Part shown: piece by piece, positions 47,285 to 56,191 of the stretch
How the letters are laid out: every line of letters begins with the position of its first letter
Numbering within the stretch: position 1 is the first letter of the stretch
From: Pseudomonas matsuisoli
GTDB taxonomy: Bacteria; Pseudomonadota; Gammaproteobacteria; Pseudomonadales; Pseudomonadaceae
NCBI RefSeq assembly: GCF_014647635.1
Contig: NZ_BMPO01000007.1
Span: 1 to 64,000, forward strand
Length of the DNA stretch: 64,000 bases
Direction of reading: 5' to 3'
Notes under the pieces: generated by a model
The model's input: only the letters and a program-made list of their open reading frames with translations
Databases searched by the model: none
What the model was told of the DNA's origin: nothing
Position numbers and translations under genes: made by a program

Positions 47285-48560
47285 AATGCACTGCCCAAAG
47301 CTGATCAATCCGTGTAGTAAACGACTGACTCATCATCTCTCGCCTCATACCCCACTCTGGCGCAACGGGCACTCTGCCCGGCCGGAGCGTGCCTCTACCC
47401 CACCGCCCGTTGATCTGGTCCATTACGCCCATAAGGCGCTCACTGCTTTCGGGCTGGACGGAGGCGAATAGATCGTCGGAGTATTCGCCGCGCTGACAGA
47501 GATCAACAAGCAAGACCTCAGCTTTGCTGTATGCGTAGCCGTCACGGTAGATACGGTCCAAACCAGCTATCGCTGCCGCAGTTATGACTCGGGTATCATC
47601 AGTTGGATACGGTAGTTCGCATAGCGCACCGTTCGCATATCTAGGCTGGTTCGGATTGAACATCCCGGTTCGGATGCCCACCCTCACGCGCTTGCACAGT
47701 GACGACTGCCGCCGAAGCTTCTCAGCAGCCCGAGCGGCGTAACTGGCTACGGCTTCGCGGATTGGCTCAATGGATGTGAGGCGGTTCCCAAACATTCTTG
47801 AGCAGCAGATTTCTTGCTTGGGTGGGTCGGCTTCGTCTAGCTCTAAGCATGGCGTTCCGCGCAGCTCTCGAACCGTTTTCTCGATGACAACGCTGAACTG
47901 CTTCCTCAGCGACCAGGCGTCCGACTGCGCGAGATCCCAAGCTGTCTTGATGCCAAGTGCGTTGAGATGTTCGTTCATCCGCCGACCGACACCCCAGACC
48001 TCGCCAACCTCTGTTGCTTTCAGCAGTTTGTCCCGCCGCACCGGATCGCGGATATCGACCACACCGCCGGTTTGCTTCTGCCAGCGCTTCGCAGCGTAGT
48101 TTGCCAGCTTGGCCAAAGTTTTCGTGCCAGCAATACCAACCCCTACAGGAATGCCGGCATCCCTCAATACGCGCCGACGTATCTCCCGGCCGATCGGCTC
48201 GAGCGCACCTGGAATTCCCGTGAGGTCAGCAAAAGCCTCGTCGATCGAATACACCTCAACCGCAGGCACCAGGCTCTCAATGATGCTCATCACCCGCGCA
48301 CTCATGTCGCCATACAGCGCGTAGTTCGAGCTGAACGCAACGACTCCCCAACGCTTCAGGTCGTTGCGGATTTGGAAATACGGCGCTCCCATCTTGATAC
48401 CCAACGCCTTCGCCTCAGACGTCCGGCTGATTACGCAGCCGTCGTTGTTTGAAAGCACTACGATGGGCGTCCGCATCAGGTCAGGCCTGAAAACTCGCTC
48501 ACATGAGCAGTAAAAGGCATTGCAATCGATCAGGGCGAATGCAGGTTCATGCTTTGCCAT
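47277..48560 (-). CDS. umuC: Error-prone DNA polymerase V subunit UmuC
   Basis: This Y-family polymerase performs translesion synthesis with UmuD'. Catalytic motifs are FALIDCNAFYCSCERVF (first metal Asp) and VYSIDEAFADLTG, and an RI-rich helix-hairpin-helix region lies near the middle (VGVGIAGTKTLAKLANYAAKR). I start at MAKHEPAFAL, which overlaps the umuD stop by 14 nt, giving 427 residues. It is SOS-controlled through the LexA box upstream of umuD. Confidence 0.94.
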   Translation of the reverse strand: MAKHEPAFALIDCNAFYCSCERVFRPDLMRTPIVVLSNNDGCVISRTSEAKALGIKMGAPYFQIRNDLKRWGVVAFSSNYALYGDMSARVMSIIESLVPAVEVYSIDEAFADLTGIPGALEPIGREIRRRVLRDAGIPVGVGIAGTKTLAKLANYAAKRWQKQTGGVVDIRDPVRRDKLLKATEVGEVWGVGRRMNEHLNALGIKTAWDLAQSDAWSLRKQFSVVIEKTVRELRGTPCLELDEADPPKQEICCSRMFGNRLTSIEPIREAVASYAARAAEKLRRQSSLCKRVRVGIRTGMFNPNQPRYANGALCELPYPTDDTRVITAAAIAGLDRIYRDGYAYSKAEVLLVDLCQRGEYSDDLFASVQPESSERLMGVMDQINGRWGRGTLRPGRVPVAPEWGMRREMMSQSFTTRIDQLWAVHSN

Positions 48561-48984
48561 GAAAGCGCACGCTGTACTCAACAACGCCCCATATGGCCAG
48601 CTCGTCACCCTCCAAGATATAACGTGGCGGAAAGCGTTCGTTAGCCGACTCAAGCACAATCTGCCCGTCTTTTCTCTTAGTGAATATCTTGACGATAGGG
48701 TCGCCGTTCACAGAGACGATGGCGACAGATCCTGTCGATGGCTCGATTGATCGATCAACGACCATGAGATCGCCCTCAAAGATCCCTATCCCAGTCAGGC
48801 TTTCACCACCACACCGCGCGTAAAACGTATGAGGTGCCCGCAAATTCATCAGCTCGTCCAGACTGATCGGACCTTCTATGTGGTCCTGGGCAGGGCTTGG
48901 AAATCCCGCAGGCACTCGGTACGAATAGATAGGCACACTCGATGTACCGGGCACGTGATCGTAAATAGCGGTAACGCGGGCCAT
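48547..48984 (-). CDS. umuD: UmuD-like self-cleaving S24 peptidase
   Basis: This is a 145-residue LexA/UmuD-fold protein. The AG cleavage site is in VPAGFPSPAQDHIEG, the nucleophile Ser in CGGESLTGIGIFEGDL and the catalytic Lys in PIVKIFTKR. RecA filaments stimulate self-cleavage to UmuD', which activates UmuC. The N-terminus before the cleavage site is about 27 residues. A near-perfect LexA box starts 21 bp before the start codon. Confidence 0.93.
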   Translation of the reverse strand: MARVTAIYDHVPGTSSVPIYSYRVPAGFPSPAQDHIEGPISLDELMNLRAPHTFYARCGGESLTGIGIFEGDLMVVDRSIEPSTGSVAIVSVNGDPIVKIFTKRKDGQIVLESANERFPPRYILEGDELAIWGVVEYSVRFHGKA

Positions 48985-49005
48985 AACTGCTCAGCTCTTG
49001 AGATA

Positions 49006-49021
49006 CTGTATATATAAACAG
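49006..49021. promoter_or_regulatory. LexA (SOS) box shared by umuDC and the SRAP gene
   Basis: CTGTATATATAAACAG matches the CTGT-N8-ACAG SOS consensus exactly. It lies 21 bp upstream of umuD on one side and 64 bp upstream of the SRAP-domain gene on the other, so one repressor site could control both directions. Confidence 0.85.
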
Positions 49022-49085
49022 TTAAACCGAGCTTTGCGCTGGCGGTCAATTGAAAACCAGCGAGCTACGACAGAAGGCAGCACCG

Positions 49086-49796
49086 ATGTGCGGACGATTT
49101 ACGCAGTACCGAATGGCGCTCGAATATTTGGAGATGCTCAAGCACGATTTACCTTTGGACGGAGGCTTCGATCCTGAGCCGATCAACCGATACAACGTGG
49201 CCCCACGATCGCGCGTCATGATCCTTTTTGAGAACGAGAAGGGCCTTCGTTTTGCGAAGATGCCATGGGGCTTCGAACCGTTTTGGGCTCAAGGTAAACG
49301 TCCGCCAGCCATCAACGCCCGCGTCGAAACTGCCGCAACGAGCAAATTCTTCAAGACGGCCTGGCCGAACCGGGCACTGGTCGGCGTGGATGGATGGTAT
49401 GAGTGGGTGACGGATCCGAACGACCCAAAGAAAAAGCAGCCGTATTACATCACGCTCAAGTCGGGTGAACCGATGTGGTTTGCTGCAATCGGTCAGTTTG
49501 ATCGTCAGGGCACTGACGTAAAGGACGGGGACGGATTCGTGATCATTACGGCGGACAGCGATGAAGGCATGGTGGATATCCACGATCGCCGACCTGTTGT
49601 GTTGTCTCCTGATGAGGCGCGGGAATGGATCGAACCAGGTCTGTCTTCAGGCCGTGCAGAACAGATTGTGCGAAATGAAGGATTGCCGGTTCGCGACTTT
49701 GAGTGGAAGCCAGTCAGCAAGGCGGTTGGAAATGTAAAAACAGACAGCGCAGAGCTGATCAGGCCGACTGAAGATGCTCGAAGGCTCGGACATTGA
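49086..49796 (+). CDS. SRAP domain protein (YedK/HMCES family)
   Basis: This 236-residue protein crosslinks to abasic sites in single-stranded DNA to shield them, as shown for YedK and human HMCES. The start must give MCGRFTQY, because Cys2 becomes the crosslinking N-terminus after Met removal. An upstream in-frame ATG would bury it. Further SRAP signatures are INARVETAA, GVDGWYEW and DIHDRRPVVL with the catalytic His. Divergent placement from umuDC around a LexA box supports an SOS repair role. Confidence 0.92.
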   Translation: MCGRFTQYRMALEYLEMLKHDLPLDGGFDPEPINRYNVAPRSRVMILFENEKGLRFAKMPWGFEPFWAQGKRPPAINARVETAATSKFFKTAWPNRALVGVDGWYEWVTDPNDPKKKQPYYITLKSGEPMWFAAIGQFDRQGTDVKDGDGFVIITADSDEGMVDIHDRRPVVLSPDEAREWIEPGLSSGRAEQIVRNEGLPVRDFEWKPVSKAVGNVKTDSAELIRPTEDARRLGH

Positions 49797-50028
49797 ATGC
49801 AGGTAGCGCTACGCAGCGAAACACCAGCTTCCCTGGGCTCTATTACTTTGTCCAGCCTGTGAAGAAAAAGTGAAGAGTGCTTCAGGTCGACAGGTAGATT
49901 GGACTACCGCAAAAAAGGATATTGGTGGTAGGTCATATCCAATGAGTCAGCTGTGACGAAGCTTCGCAAGAGTCCAGCTCAACGGGCCTATAATGCGCCT
50001 CTTCTTTTTAGTAGTCGTGTTGTAGTCA
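49797..50028. other. Intergenic region before endA
   Basis: A TATAAT (49989-49994) with a GC-rich discriminator (GCGCC) is a likely -10 for endA, although no good -35 is seen. GGATATTGG ... CATATCC (49918-49940) is an imperfect inverted repeat that might be an operator. Confidence 0.4.
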
Positions 50029-50988
50029 ATGGTACGCGCAGTCGCAATAACCGCTTTATCGCTTCTTTCCTTCCTCTCAATCGCCTCCCCTCCCGACAAC
50101 TTTCCTCAAGCGAAGATAGTTGCAAAGAACAGCATTTATTTCGACCAAAACACCGGTTCGCTTGGTGATCTTTACTGCGGCTGTCAGTGGACATGGCTTG
50201 GCAAATCAGGAGGCAGGATCGATTTCGCGTCGTGCGGATACCAAGTCCGGAAGCAGCAAAATCGCGCTGAGCGCATTGAGTGGGAGCACATCGTCCCGGC
50301 TCAGACGTTCGGTCGACAGCGACAATGTTGGCAGAACGGTGGACGTAAGAATTGTGTTTCTGAGGATCCCGTTTTTCGTGTGATAGAAGCGAATTTGTTC
50401 AACCTCTACCCATCAGTGGGAGAGGTGAATGGAGACCGAAGCAACTTCAACTATGGAGCTGTACTTGGGGCGGCTTCGCAATACGGACAATGTAGGACAA
50501 AAGTCGACTTCAGTGAGCGCGCCGCAGAGCCGCGTGATGAAGTCAAAGGGTTGGTAGCGCGTGCCACCTTTTACATGTTCGACCGTTACAACCTAAACAT
50601 GTCTCGGCAACAGCAGCAGCTCCTAATGGCGTGGAACAAGCAATATCCGGCGACTGCCTGGGAGCGTCAGAGAGACGACCGCATCGCGGCCGTCATGGGC
50701 CATCACAACAAATTCGTGACAGGCGAGCGAAGCTGGACTGTAGGTTACAAGCCGGTCGGGGATGGGGTAATCAGTAAAGTTCAAGGCCGCGCAGCTCAGA
50801 AGCCAGGCACTGCCACCCATCAATTACAGGGAAACGGAATGATCATTGGCAACCGCAACAGCCAGGTATACCACCTGCCGCAGGGCTGCCCGAGCTATGG
50901 GAACGTGTCTGGGAAAAACCAAGAGTTGTTCACTCTGGAATCGGAAGCTCAAGCAGCTGGCTATAGAAAGGCTGGCAATTGTAGATGA
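50029..50988 (+). CDS. endA: Secreted endonuclease I with C-terminal Zn-binding-like domain
   Basis: EndA/Dns-type periplasmic or extracellular DNase, 319 residues. A signal peptide lies at residues 1-19. The beta-beta-alpha-metal nuclease motif is visible as RIEWEHIVPAQTFG, with NLFNLYPSVGEVNGDRSNF following. The last ~45 residues (IIGNRNSQVYHLPQGCPSYG ... CR) resemble the Ada-type metal-binding fold often appended to secreted nucleases. It may degrade foreign DNA for nutrition or limit DNA uptake. Confidence 0.9.
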   Translation: MVRAVAITALSLLSFLSIASPPDNFPQAKIVAKNSIYFDQNTGSLGDLYCGCQWTWLGKSGGRIDFASCGYQVRKQQNRAERIEWEHIVPAQTFGRQRQCWQNGGRKNCVSEDPVFRVIEANLFNLYPSVGEVNGDRSNFNYGAVLGAASQYGQCRTKVDFSERAAEPRDEVKGLVARATFYMFDRYNLNMSRQQQQLLMAWNKQYPATAWERQRDDRIAAVMGHHNKFVTGERSWTVGYKPVGDGVISKVQGRAAQKPGTATHQLQGNGMIIGNRNSQVYHLPQGCPSYGNVSGKNQELFTLESEAQAAGYRKAGNCR

Positions 50989-51275
50989 TTGAGAACGTCC
51001 ATTTGTGGTCGGCAGTTGCCAGTCCCAAATAGCGGCTTCCGGCCAGAAGCGGTCATTCGCATAACCTGAACATTTGCGATGCCCCGCGCTCAGCACGCTA
51101 AGTTCAGGACACCGGGTAGCCGTGCAAGCTATATATCGAAGGAGATGTCGCGCGTCCATTGCCCTATGACTGCACAGAGGTGAGAGTCGTGAGCTACAGT
51201 CCCGGCTGTTGCTAGAACGTAAGCGGCCGGTGATTACGTCTTTCAATTTGATGAAGGCCTCGCATGGCCTGACGG
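50989..51275. other. Gap between endA and the LysR gene
   Basis: No credible gene is present in these 287 bp. The segment at about 51005-51062 (GGCAGTTGCCAGTCCC ... CGGCCAGAAGCGGTCATTCGC) resembles dispersed intergenic sequence I have seen in Pseudomonas genomes. A reading frame through it on the minus strand is not protein-like. Confidence 0.4.
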
Positions 51276-52169
51276 TCATCTATCGTTGGCCGACGCGAAG
51301 TCCTTGGTCACACTGAAAAAGGTTTCAAGGGAGCGGGAGATGAACTTGTCTCTGTGATAAACCGCGTGCAACTGCCGCTTGTGCTCAGGGATCACGTGGT
51401 TCAACGAGACCAGACTGCCCTCGGCGATGAGATCTCCGACCACCCAATAGGAAAGGCAGCTGATTCCGACGCCAGCCGAGACCATCCGCTTGATGGCTTC
51501 TGAACTCCCAATCTGCCGGGCGTTACGCCAGGCACCCAGATGTGGAAAAAGCCAGCGCTGCACCTCTTCAGCCGTACCCGATCCCTCTTCGCGTACCAGC
51601 CAGCGCGCGTCTTGCAGGTCACTGAGCGAAAGCCGCCCCTTGTGGGCCAAAGGGTCATCTGCCGCTGCGACAATGATCAACTCGTCTTCACACCAGGGCT
51701 GCACAGCAAGAGTGGGCTGGTGGCTCGGCCCTTCGACCAGGCCAACGTCAATTGACAGTTGTGCCGCCTGCCGTGCGATCTCTGTGCTGTTGCCCAGGAT
51801 TACATCAATCTGTGTCCCGCCGGCACGCTCGGCCATGTGTTGCATCAGCAGCGGCATGATGTAGTTGCCAATCGTGGTACTGCAACCTACTCGCAGCCGC
51901 GCGCAAGCCTCAGTCTGAAAACCACGCTCGATATCCAGCGCAGCCTCCAGCAGGCGGATAGCCTTGGGCAACAATGTTCGGCCGTTGTCGTTCAACACCA
52001 AACGTTTGCCAACGCGGTCGAAGAGCCGAATACCCAAAGCACCTTCGAGTTCATGGAGGGCCGCACTGGTCGCTGACTGCGACAGGGCAAGGGCTGCGCT
52101 GGCTTTGGTGGTTGAACCCAGTTGGGCGATAGCGCGGAAGATGTCGAGTTGCCGAAGTGTGAGCTTCAC
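51276..52169 (-). CDS. LysR family transcriptional regulator
   Basis: This is a 297-residue LysR protein with an N-terminal helix-turn-helix (RQLDIFRAIAQLGSTTKASA, then ALSQSATSAALHELE) and a two-lobe effector domain from about residue 90. It is divergent from the TDT transporter gene with a 108-bp gap, the usual arrangement for a LysR regulator and its target. It resembles the YeiE/CysB-like group, so a sulfur or sulfite effector is conceivable but unproven. Confidence 0.9.
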   Translation of the reverse strand: MKLTLRQLDIFRAIAQLGSTTKASAALALSQSATSAALHELEGALGIRLFDRVGKRLVLNDNGRTLLPKAIRLLEAALDIERGFQTEACARLRVGCSTTIGNYIMPLLMQHMAERAGGTQIDVILGNSTEIARQAAQLSIDVGLVEGPSHQPTLAVQPWCEDELIIVAAADDPLAHKGRLSLSDLQDARWLVREEGSGTAEEVQRWLFPHLGAWRNARQIGSSEAIKRMVSAGVGISCLSYWVVGDLIAEGSLVSLNHVIPEHKRQLHAVYHRDKFISRSLETFFSVTKDFASANDR

Positions 52170-52277
52170 TTTTCTACCTTGAAAATAGGTATGTCATATC
52201 CAAAATATCCGTTTTTCCAGATAAGTGCATGTCGCTATTCTGAATCTGTCATCGCATCGCGATCATTCGGAGGCTTT

Positions 52278-53450
52278 ATGCGCGAGATCAGCCTGACCAA
52301 GATCATGCAGGGCGGCCAGCCGCTCTCGGCGCTTTCCAATCCCAAGGAAGCGATACGACAGTTCACGCCTAACTGGTTTGCCGCCACGATGGGCACCGGC
52401 ATTCTGGCCTTGGCCCTAGGGCAGTTGCCGGGTCACAGTACGCTGCTTGCAGGTATTGGGGAGGCCCTTTGGCTGTTCAATATTCTGCTGTTTACCGTCT
52501 TCACTCTGATGTACGCCGCCCGCTGGGTGTTCTTCTTCGATGAAGCCAAACAGATCTTTGGGCATTCCACAGTTTCGATGTTTTTCGGCACGATCCCGAT
52601 GGGCCTGGCAACTATTATCAACGGCCTGGTTCAGTACGGTCTGCCGAACTGGGGAGAGGGTGTGATTGCCCTGGCCCACGTGCTCTGGTGGCTGGACGTC
52701 GCCATGGCACTGGCATGCGGTGTACTTATCCCATTCATGATGTTCACCCGACAAGAACACAGCATCGATCAGATGACTGCTGTATGGCTGCTTCCTGTGG
52801 TAGCGGCGGAAGTGGCAGCGGCGAGCGGCGGTACCATCGCACCGCATCTGGCCGATACCAGCGCTCAATTCACGATGCTGATCACTAGTTACGTCTTGTG
52901 GGCCTACTCAGTTCCGGTGGCCTTGAGCATTTTGGTTATTCTGGTACTGCGCCTGGCGCTTCATAAGTTGCCGCACGAGAGCATGGCGGCATCGTCCTGG
53001 TTGTCGCTGGGGCCGATTGGCACCGGTGCGCTGGGCATGTTGGTCATTGGCAACGATGCACCGGCCATCTTTGCCGCCCATGGCATGCCAGGCATAGGTG
53101 CGGTGGCTGCTGGCATTGGGGTGGTATCGGGTGTTCTGTTTTGGGGGCTTGGCTTGTGGTGGATGCTCTTGGCGCTGCTCATTACCGCTCGCTATGCGAA
53201 AGGCGGCATCCCTTTCAATCTCGGCTGGTGGGGCTTCACTTTCCCGCTGGGCGTCTATGCGGTAACAACGCTCAAGCTCGGTGTGACGCTGAAATTGGCT
53301 TTTTTTGATGTGCTGGGCATTATCCTGGTGATGATGTTGGCGATTATGTGGCTGGTGGTTGCAACCAAAACCGCCGCCGGTGCATACCGTGGCAACCTGT
53401 TTGTATCGCCCTGTATTGCATCGCTGAACGCCAAGCGCGTCAGTCGCTAA
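52278..53450 (+). CDS. TDT family (TehA/SLAC1-like) anion transporter
   Basis: This is a 390-residue integral membrane protein with about ten hydrophobic helices. It opens with the family stretch FTPNWFAATMGTGILALAL, where the conserved aromatic/GTG region lines the pore. TDT members export or channel tellurite, sulfite, C4-dicarboxylates or other anions, and the substrate here is not decided by sequence. The ATG after CGGAGG is chosen over a longer frame overlapping the LysR gene. Confidence 0.88.
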   Translation: MREISLTKIMQGGQPLSALSNPKEAIRQFTPNWFAATMGTGILALALGQLPGHSTLLAGIGEALWLFNILLFTVFTLMYAARWVFFFDEAKQIFGHSTVSMFFGTIPMGLATIINGLVQYGLPNWGEGVIALAHVLWWLDVAMALACGVLIPFMMFTRQEHSIDQMTAVWLLPVVAAEVAAASGGTIAPHLADTSAQFTMLITSYVLWAYSVPVALSILVILVLRLALHKLPHESMAASSWLSLGPIGTGALGMLVIGNDAPAIFAAHGMPGIGAVAAGIGVVSGVLFWGLGLWWMLLALLITARYAKGGIPFNLGWWGFTFPLGVYAVTTLKLGVTLKLAFFDVLGIILVMMLAIMWLVVATKTAAGAYRGNLFVSPCIASLNAKRVSR

Positions 53451-53453
53451 CGA

Positions 53454-54029
53454 TCAGGCATTGGCCACGCTCGCCGCTCGGGTGAGCGTGGTGACGATGT
53501 TTGCAGCGACATCAGGGTGCTGACATATCGAAAGCGGACTCGGATGGGGCATCGCGAGCAGGCTGAGTTCGGGGCCATGCTGCTTGATTTCTGGTGCCGC
53601 TCTCTGCGCCACGCGCCCTGCCAGGACCAAGACGCGCAGGCGCGGTAGCAGATCCATCACTTCTTTCAGCAGTGTGACGCCCTCTATGATCTTCGAGCGG
53701 GTGATCGCTTCGGCAGGACTGTCGAGATCCGGCAGCCATGGATACAGATTCCACAAGATGGTCTGCTCACGCACGAGACACGCCTGCTCAAGGAAGCGCT
53801 TCAGGTTGCGCTGGGAAGGCCCTGTGTTGTCGCGGGAAACGAAGCGTGGCCACGAGCAATCCCTGGCCGGAGATTCCAGCAATATCAGAACAGACGCATC
53901 GACCCCACCATCCAGCGGATCAAAGTACGGCAGTCGTCTAGCTCCCAGGCTCCGGGCGTCTACCCACTTGTTCAGACTGCCAACAGGCTGGGAGTACAGA
54001 CGATGTCTGCGGGTATCTTGAATATTCAT
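53454..54029 (-). CDS. Uracil-DNA glycosylase-like protein
   Basis: A 191-residue protein with the UDG-superfamily layout. An N-terminal VLILLESPARD occupies the place of the GxDPG water-activating motif, and NLYPW and LAGRVAQ strands lie between. A C-terminal MPHPSPLS matches the HPSP[L/S] DNA-insertion motif. The first motif is atypical (Glu-Ser-Pro), so glycosylase activity is uncertain. It is convergent with the TDT gene, only 4 bp apart. The 284-bp gap on its right side carries no gene. Confidence 0.75.
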   Translation of the reverse strand: MNIQDTRRHRLYSQPVGSLNKWVDARSLGARRLPYFDPLDGGVDASVLILLESPARDCSWPRFVSRDNTGPSQRNLKRFLEQACLVREQTILWNLYPWLPDLDSPAEAITRSKIIEGVTLLKEVMDLLPRLRVLVLAGRVAQRAAPEIKQHGPELSLLAMPHPSPLSICQHPDVAANIVTTLTRAASVANA

Positions 54030-54313
54030 CTAGTCTCTGGGCGTCGAAGGAAACCGTGCTCGCGTCAAGGCTTGCAAAGCACTGTTTACGTAACAATTGC
54101 GCGAGTGATATGTTGCTTCGAAGGAGATGGCATTCCTCCTCACAACCGCCCCGTGCTGATGATGTCTACGTGAACCCTGGACAGGGTGCGTAGGTGTGCC
54201 CCCTGTCCGCCAATCTAGGACAGGAACTTGACTCAAAAATCCGTATTAGCTCTCTTTCGCAATCTGCGGTCAGCACCTCCTCGGCCCTGCCAGCTCAGAG
54301 GAGATTTGCAGTC

Positions 54314-54697
54314 ATGCTGAAATCACTCTTTGTCATTGCCATCGGCGCATCACTTGGTGCCTGGTTGCGCTGGTTCCTGGGTATGAAGCTCAACGCGCTG
54401 TTCCCGACTATTCCCCCAGGCACTGTAGTGGCGAACATGGTCGGAGGGTACATCATCGGCCTGGCCATCGCGTTCTTGGCCGCATCTCCCTCCTTAAGCC
54501 CAGAATGGCGCCTGCTGATAATCACGGGCTTTTGTGGAGGACTTACCACCTTTTCCACCTTCTCAGCCGAAACAGTTGCCCTAATCCAAGAAGGAAGATT
54601 GCTGTGGGCGCTCGGCTCAATTTCATTGCACGTCGTAGGTTCGTTAGCGATGACCGCTGCCGGACTACTGTCCTACCAAATGATTGGTACTCGCTGA
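54314..54697 (+). CDS. crcB: Fluoride exporter CrcB/Fluc
   Basis: CrcB forms dimeric fluoride channels in the inner membrane. This 127-residue protein has four hydrophobic helices and the signatures [24 protein letters not shown] and [15 protein letters not shown]. The start is fixed by AGAGGAGA before ATG; the longer frame upstream is not conserved. I looked for a crcB-type fluoride riboswitch upstream and saw no convincing one. DUF190 follows in the same unit. Confidence 0.95.
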   Translation: MLKSLFVIAIGASLGAWLRWFLGMKLNALFPTIPPGTVVANMVGGYIIGLAIAFLAASPSLSPEWRLLIITGFCGGLTTFSTFSAETVALIQEGRLLWALGSISLHVVGSLAMTAAGLLSYQMIGTR

Positions 54698-54707
54698 GGA
54701 GATCAAA

Positions 54708-55061
54708 ATGAAAGGCTATATGGTCGTTTTCTTCACCCAACAAAAACGTCGTTACCAAGGAAAGATGCTTGGCGAATGGATCGTCGACGTGGCTAAGGAA
54801 ATGGGGCTGCGAGGTGCCACGCTATGCACTGGGATCGAAGGTTTTGGACACACCGGAAAACTACACTCATCGCACTTTTTTGAGCTGGCTGATCAACACA
54901 CGGAGATTCGCCTGGCAATCACGGAGGATGAGGCAGAGCGGTTATTTAAGCGACTGGATTGTGAGGAAATATCGGTGTTTTTCACGAAGACGCCAATCGA
55001 GATGGGCACACTTGGAAAAGCGCCTTCCAGCGTAGCCCCGTCCACAATTTCGGAGCTATGA
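54708..55061 (+). CDS. DUF190 family protein linked to CrcB
   Basis: A 117-residue DUF190 protein with a PII/CutA-like ferredoxin fold. FGHTGKLHSSHFFELADQ is the recognisable core. Members are usually found next to crcB and may regulate or support fluoride export; the mechanism is unknown. GAGGAG precedes the ATG, 10 bp after crcB. The insertion-sequence end begins 3 bp past its stop codon. Confidence 0.88.
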   Translation: MKGYMVVFFTQQKRRYQGKMLGEWIVDVAKEMGLRGATLCTGIEGFGHTGKLHSSHFFELADQHTEIRLAITEDEAERLFKRLDCEEISVFFTKTPIEMGTLGKAPSSVAPSTISEL

Positions 55062-55064
55062 ACA

Positions 55065-55140
55065 TGTGGTCTGTCCCGGGCTGAGTGGACACTGACTTAA
55101 GGTGGACACCATCGCCTCAAGCGATGGATTCAGGAAGATG
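55065..55140 (+). mobile_element. Left insertion-sequence end remnant
   Basis: TGTGGTCTGTCCCGGGCTGA followed by GTGGACACTGACTTAAGGTG is an IS-type terminus. The next bases run into CAGGAAGATG, a ribosome site and start codon, after which the element is cut off. A related terminus in the opposite orientation lies at 62251-62295. I think of the IS3 superfamily but cannot prove it without the transposase. Confidence 0.6.
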
Positions 55141-55154
55141 TGTTGCCCGGACGC

Positions 55155-55358
55155 TTACGGTCCGATCCCCATCCATACCGCATAGGCTGTCCCAACTGGA
55201 ATAGCGCGTGTCGCCAGAGAGAGCAGGTACATGCTCAGACAGATAAATGCCCCACAGAACAGACTAGGCATCGATCGTGTAAACCCCTCTGTACGAGGCA
55301 TCGCGGCTGCGTAGAAAACTTCGCACGCCCCCGCAAGCAGCAGAAAAAACCATCCCAC
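55155..55358 (-). pseudogene. SMR-family efflux gene missing its 3' third
   Basis: The 67-residue remnant (MGWFFLLLAGACEVFYAAAM ... SLATRAIPVGTAYAVWMGIG) matches the first two to three helices of SugE/EmrE-type small multidrug or guanidinium exporters, including the signature Glu in helix 1. A full protein has about 105 residues, and helix 4 is missing. The break lies exactly at the junction with the insertion-sequence end, so the gene was probably disrupted by that element. Confidence 0.8.
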
Positions 55359-55477
55359 TTCACAGATTCCTTATCTGGAAAGAGCAGGTAAAAACGTGCT
55401 CGCAAATAGCTATTCACACCGCAGGCGCAAACAAGCTAATCATCGCATCAATCATGCCAGCAGGGCCCAGCTAACCC

Positions 55478-56176
55478 TTAGATCGAGCCTAAATTGGCTC
55501 GCTTAAATAGGCTCTCAGCTGCTTCCTTGCGTTCCGAATAACGGTCAACCAACTCGGGATGATCTCTGAGCAGAAGCGTAAAACGAAACAACTCCTCCAT
55601 TACATCGACGACGCGGTCATAGTAAGGCGAGGGCTTCATGCGGCCAGCATCATCAAACTCCATATAGGCCTTCGGCACCGAGGACTGGTTGGGGATGGTG
55701 AACATACGCATCCAACGACCGAGAACACGGAGCTGGTTGACGACGTTGAATGATTGCGAGCCGCCGCAAACCTGCATCACCGCCAGTGTCTTCCCTTGGG
55801 TCGGGCGGATCGCACCAAGTGCCAAAGGAACCCAATCGATCTGGGCTTTGAACACGGCGGATAGCGCGCCATGACGTTCAGGCGAACACCAGACCTGGCC
55901 CTCTGACCACAGCACCAGATCACGCAACTCCTGAACCTTGGGATGCTCCACCGGAACATCGTCTGGCAGTGGCAAACCGGACGGGTTGAAGATGCGAGTT
56001 TCTGCGCCGAAATGTTCCAGCAGTCGCGCCGCTTCCTCCGTCAGCAAACGGCTAAAGGAGCGCTCTCTTGTCGAACCGTAGAGCAGCAAGATGCGAGGCC
56101 TGTGGTGGCTATCGCCATGGGCCTCTGACTTTTCTTCGAACAGTGCTTGGTCGAGATTGGGTAGGTGGTCTGTCAT
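55478..56176 (-). CDS. arsH: ArsH, NADPH-dependent FMN reductase of arsenic resistance
   Basis: This flavodoxin-like protein of 232 residues oxidises trivalent organoarsenicals. The phosphate-binding loop [15 protein letters not shown] holds FMN, and [20 protein letters not shown] is a family-specific segment. It is the last gene of arsRBCH, 15 bp after arsC. Confidence 0.93.
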   Translation of the reverse strand: MTDHLPNLDQALFEEKSEAHGDSHHRPRILLLYGSTRERSFSRLLTEEAARLLEHFGAETRIFNPSGLPLPDDVPVEHPKVQELRDLVLWSEGQVWCSPERHGALSAVFKAQIDWVPLALGAIRPTQGKTLAVMQVCGGSQSFNVVNQLRVLGRWMRMFTIPNQSSVPKAYMEFDDAGRMKPSPYYDRVVDVMEELFRFTLLLRDHPELVDRYSERKEAAESLFKRANLGSI

Positions 56177-56191
56177 CGTTAAAACGCTCGC

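Noticed and set aside
50824-51279. A 151-residue open frame on the minus strand between endA and the LysR gene.
   Set aside because: It overlaps the end of endA, has no ribosome site and reads as arbitrary composition through dispersed intergenic sequence.
54194-54313. A fluoride riboswitch upstream of crcB.
   Set aside because: The conserved GGCGATGG-type start and pseudoknot strands of the crcB motif are not visible; only a normal ribosome site is seen.
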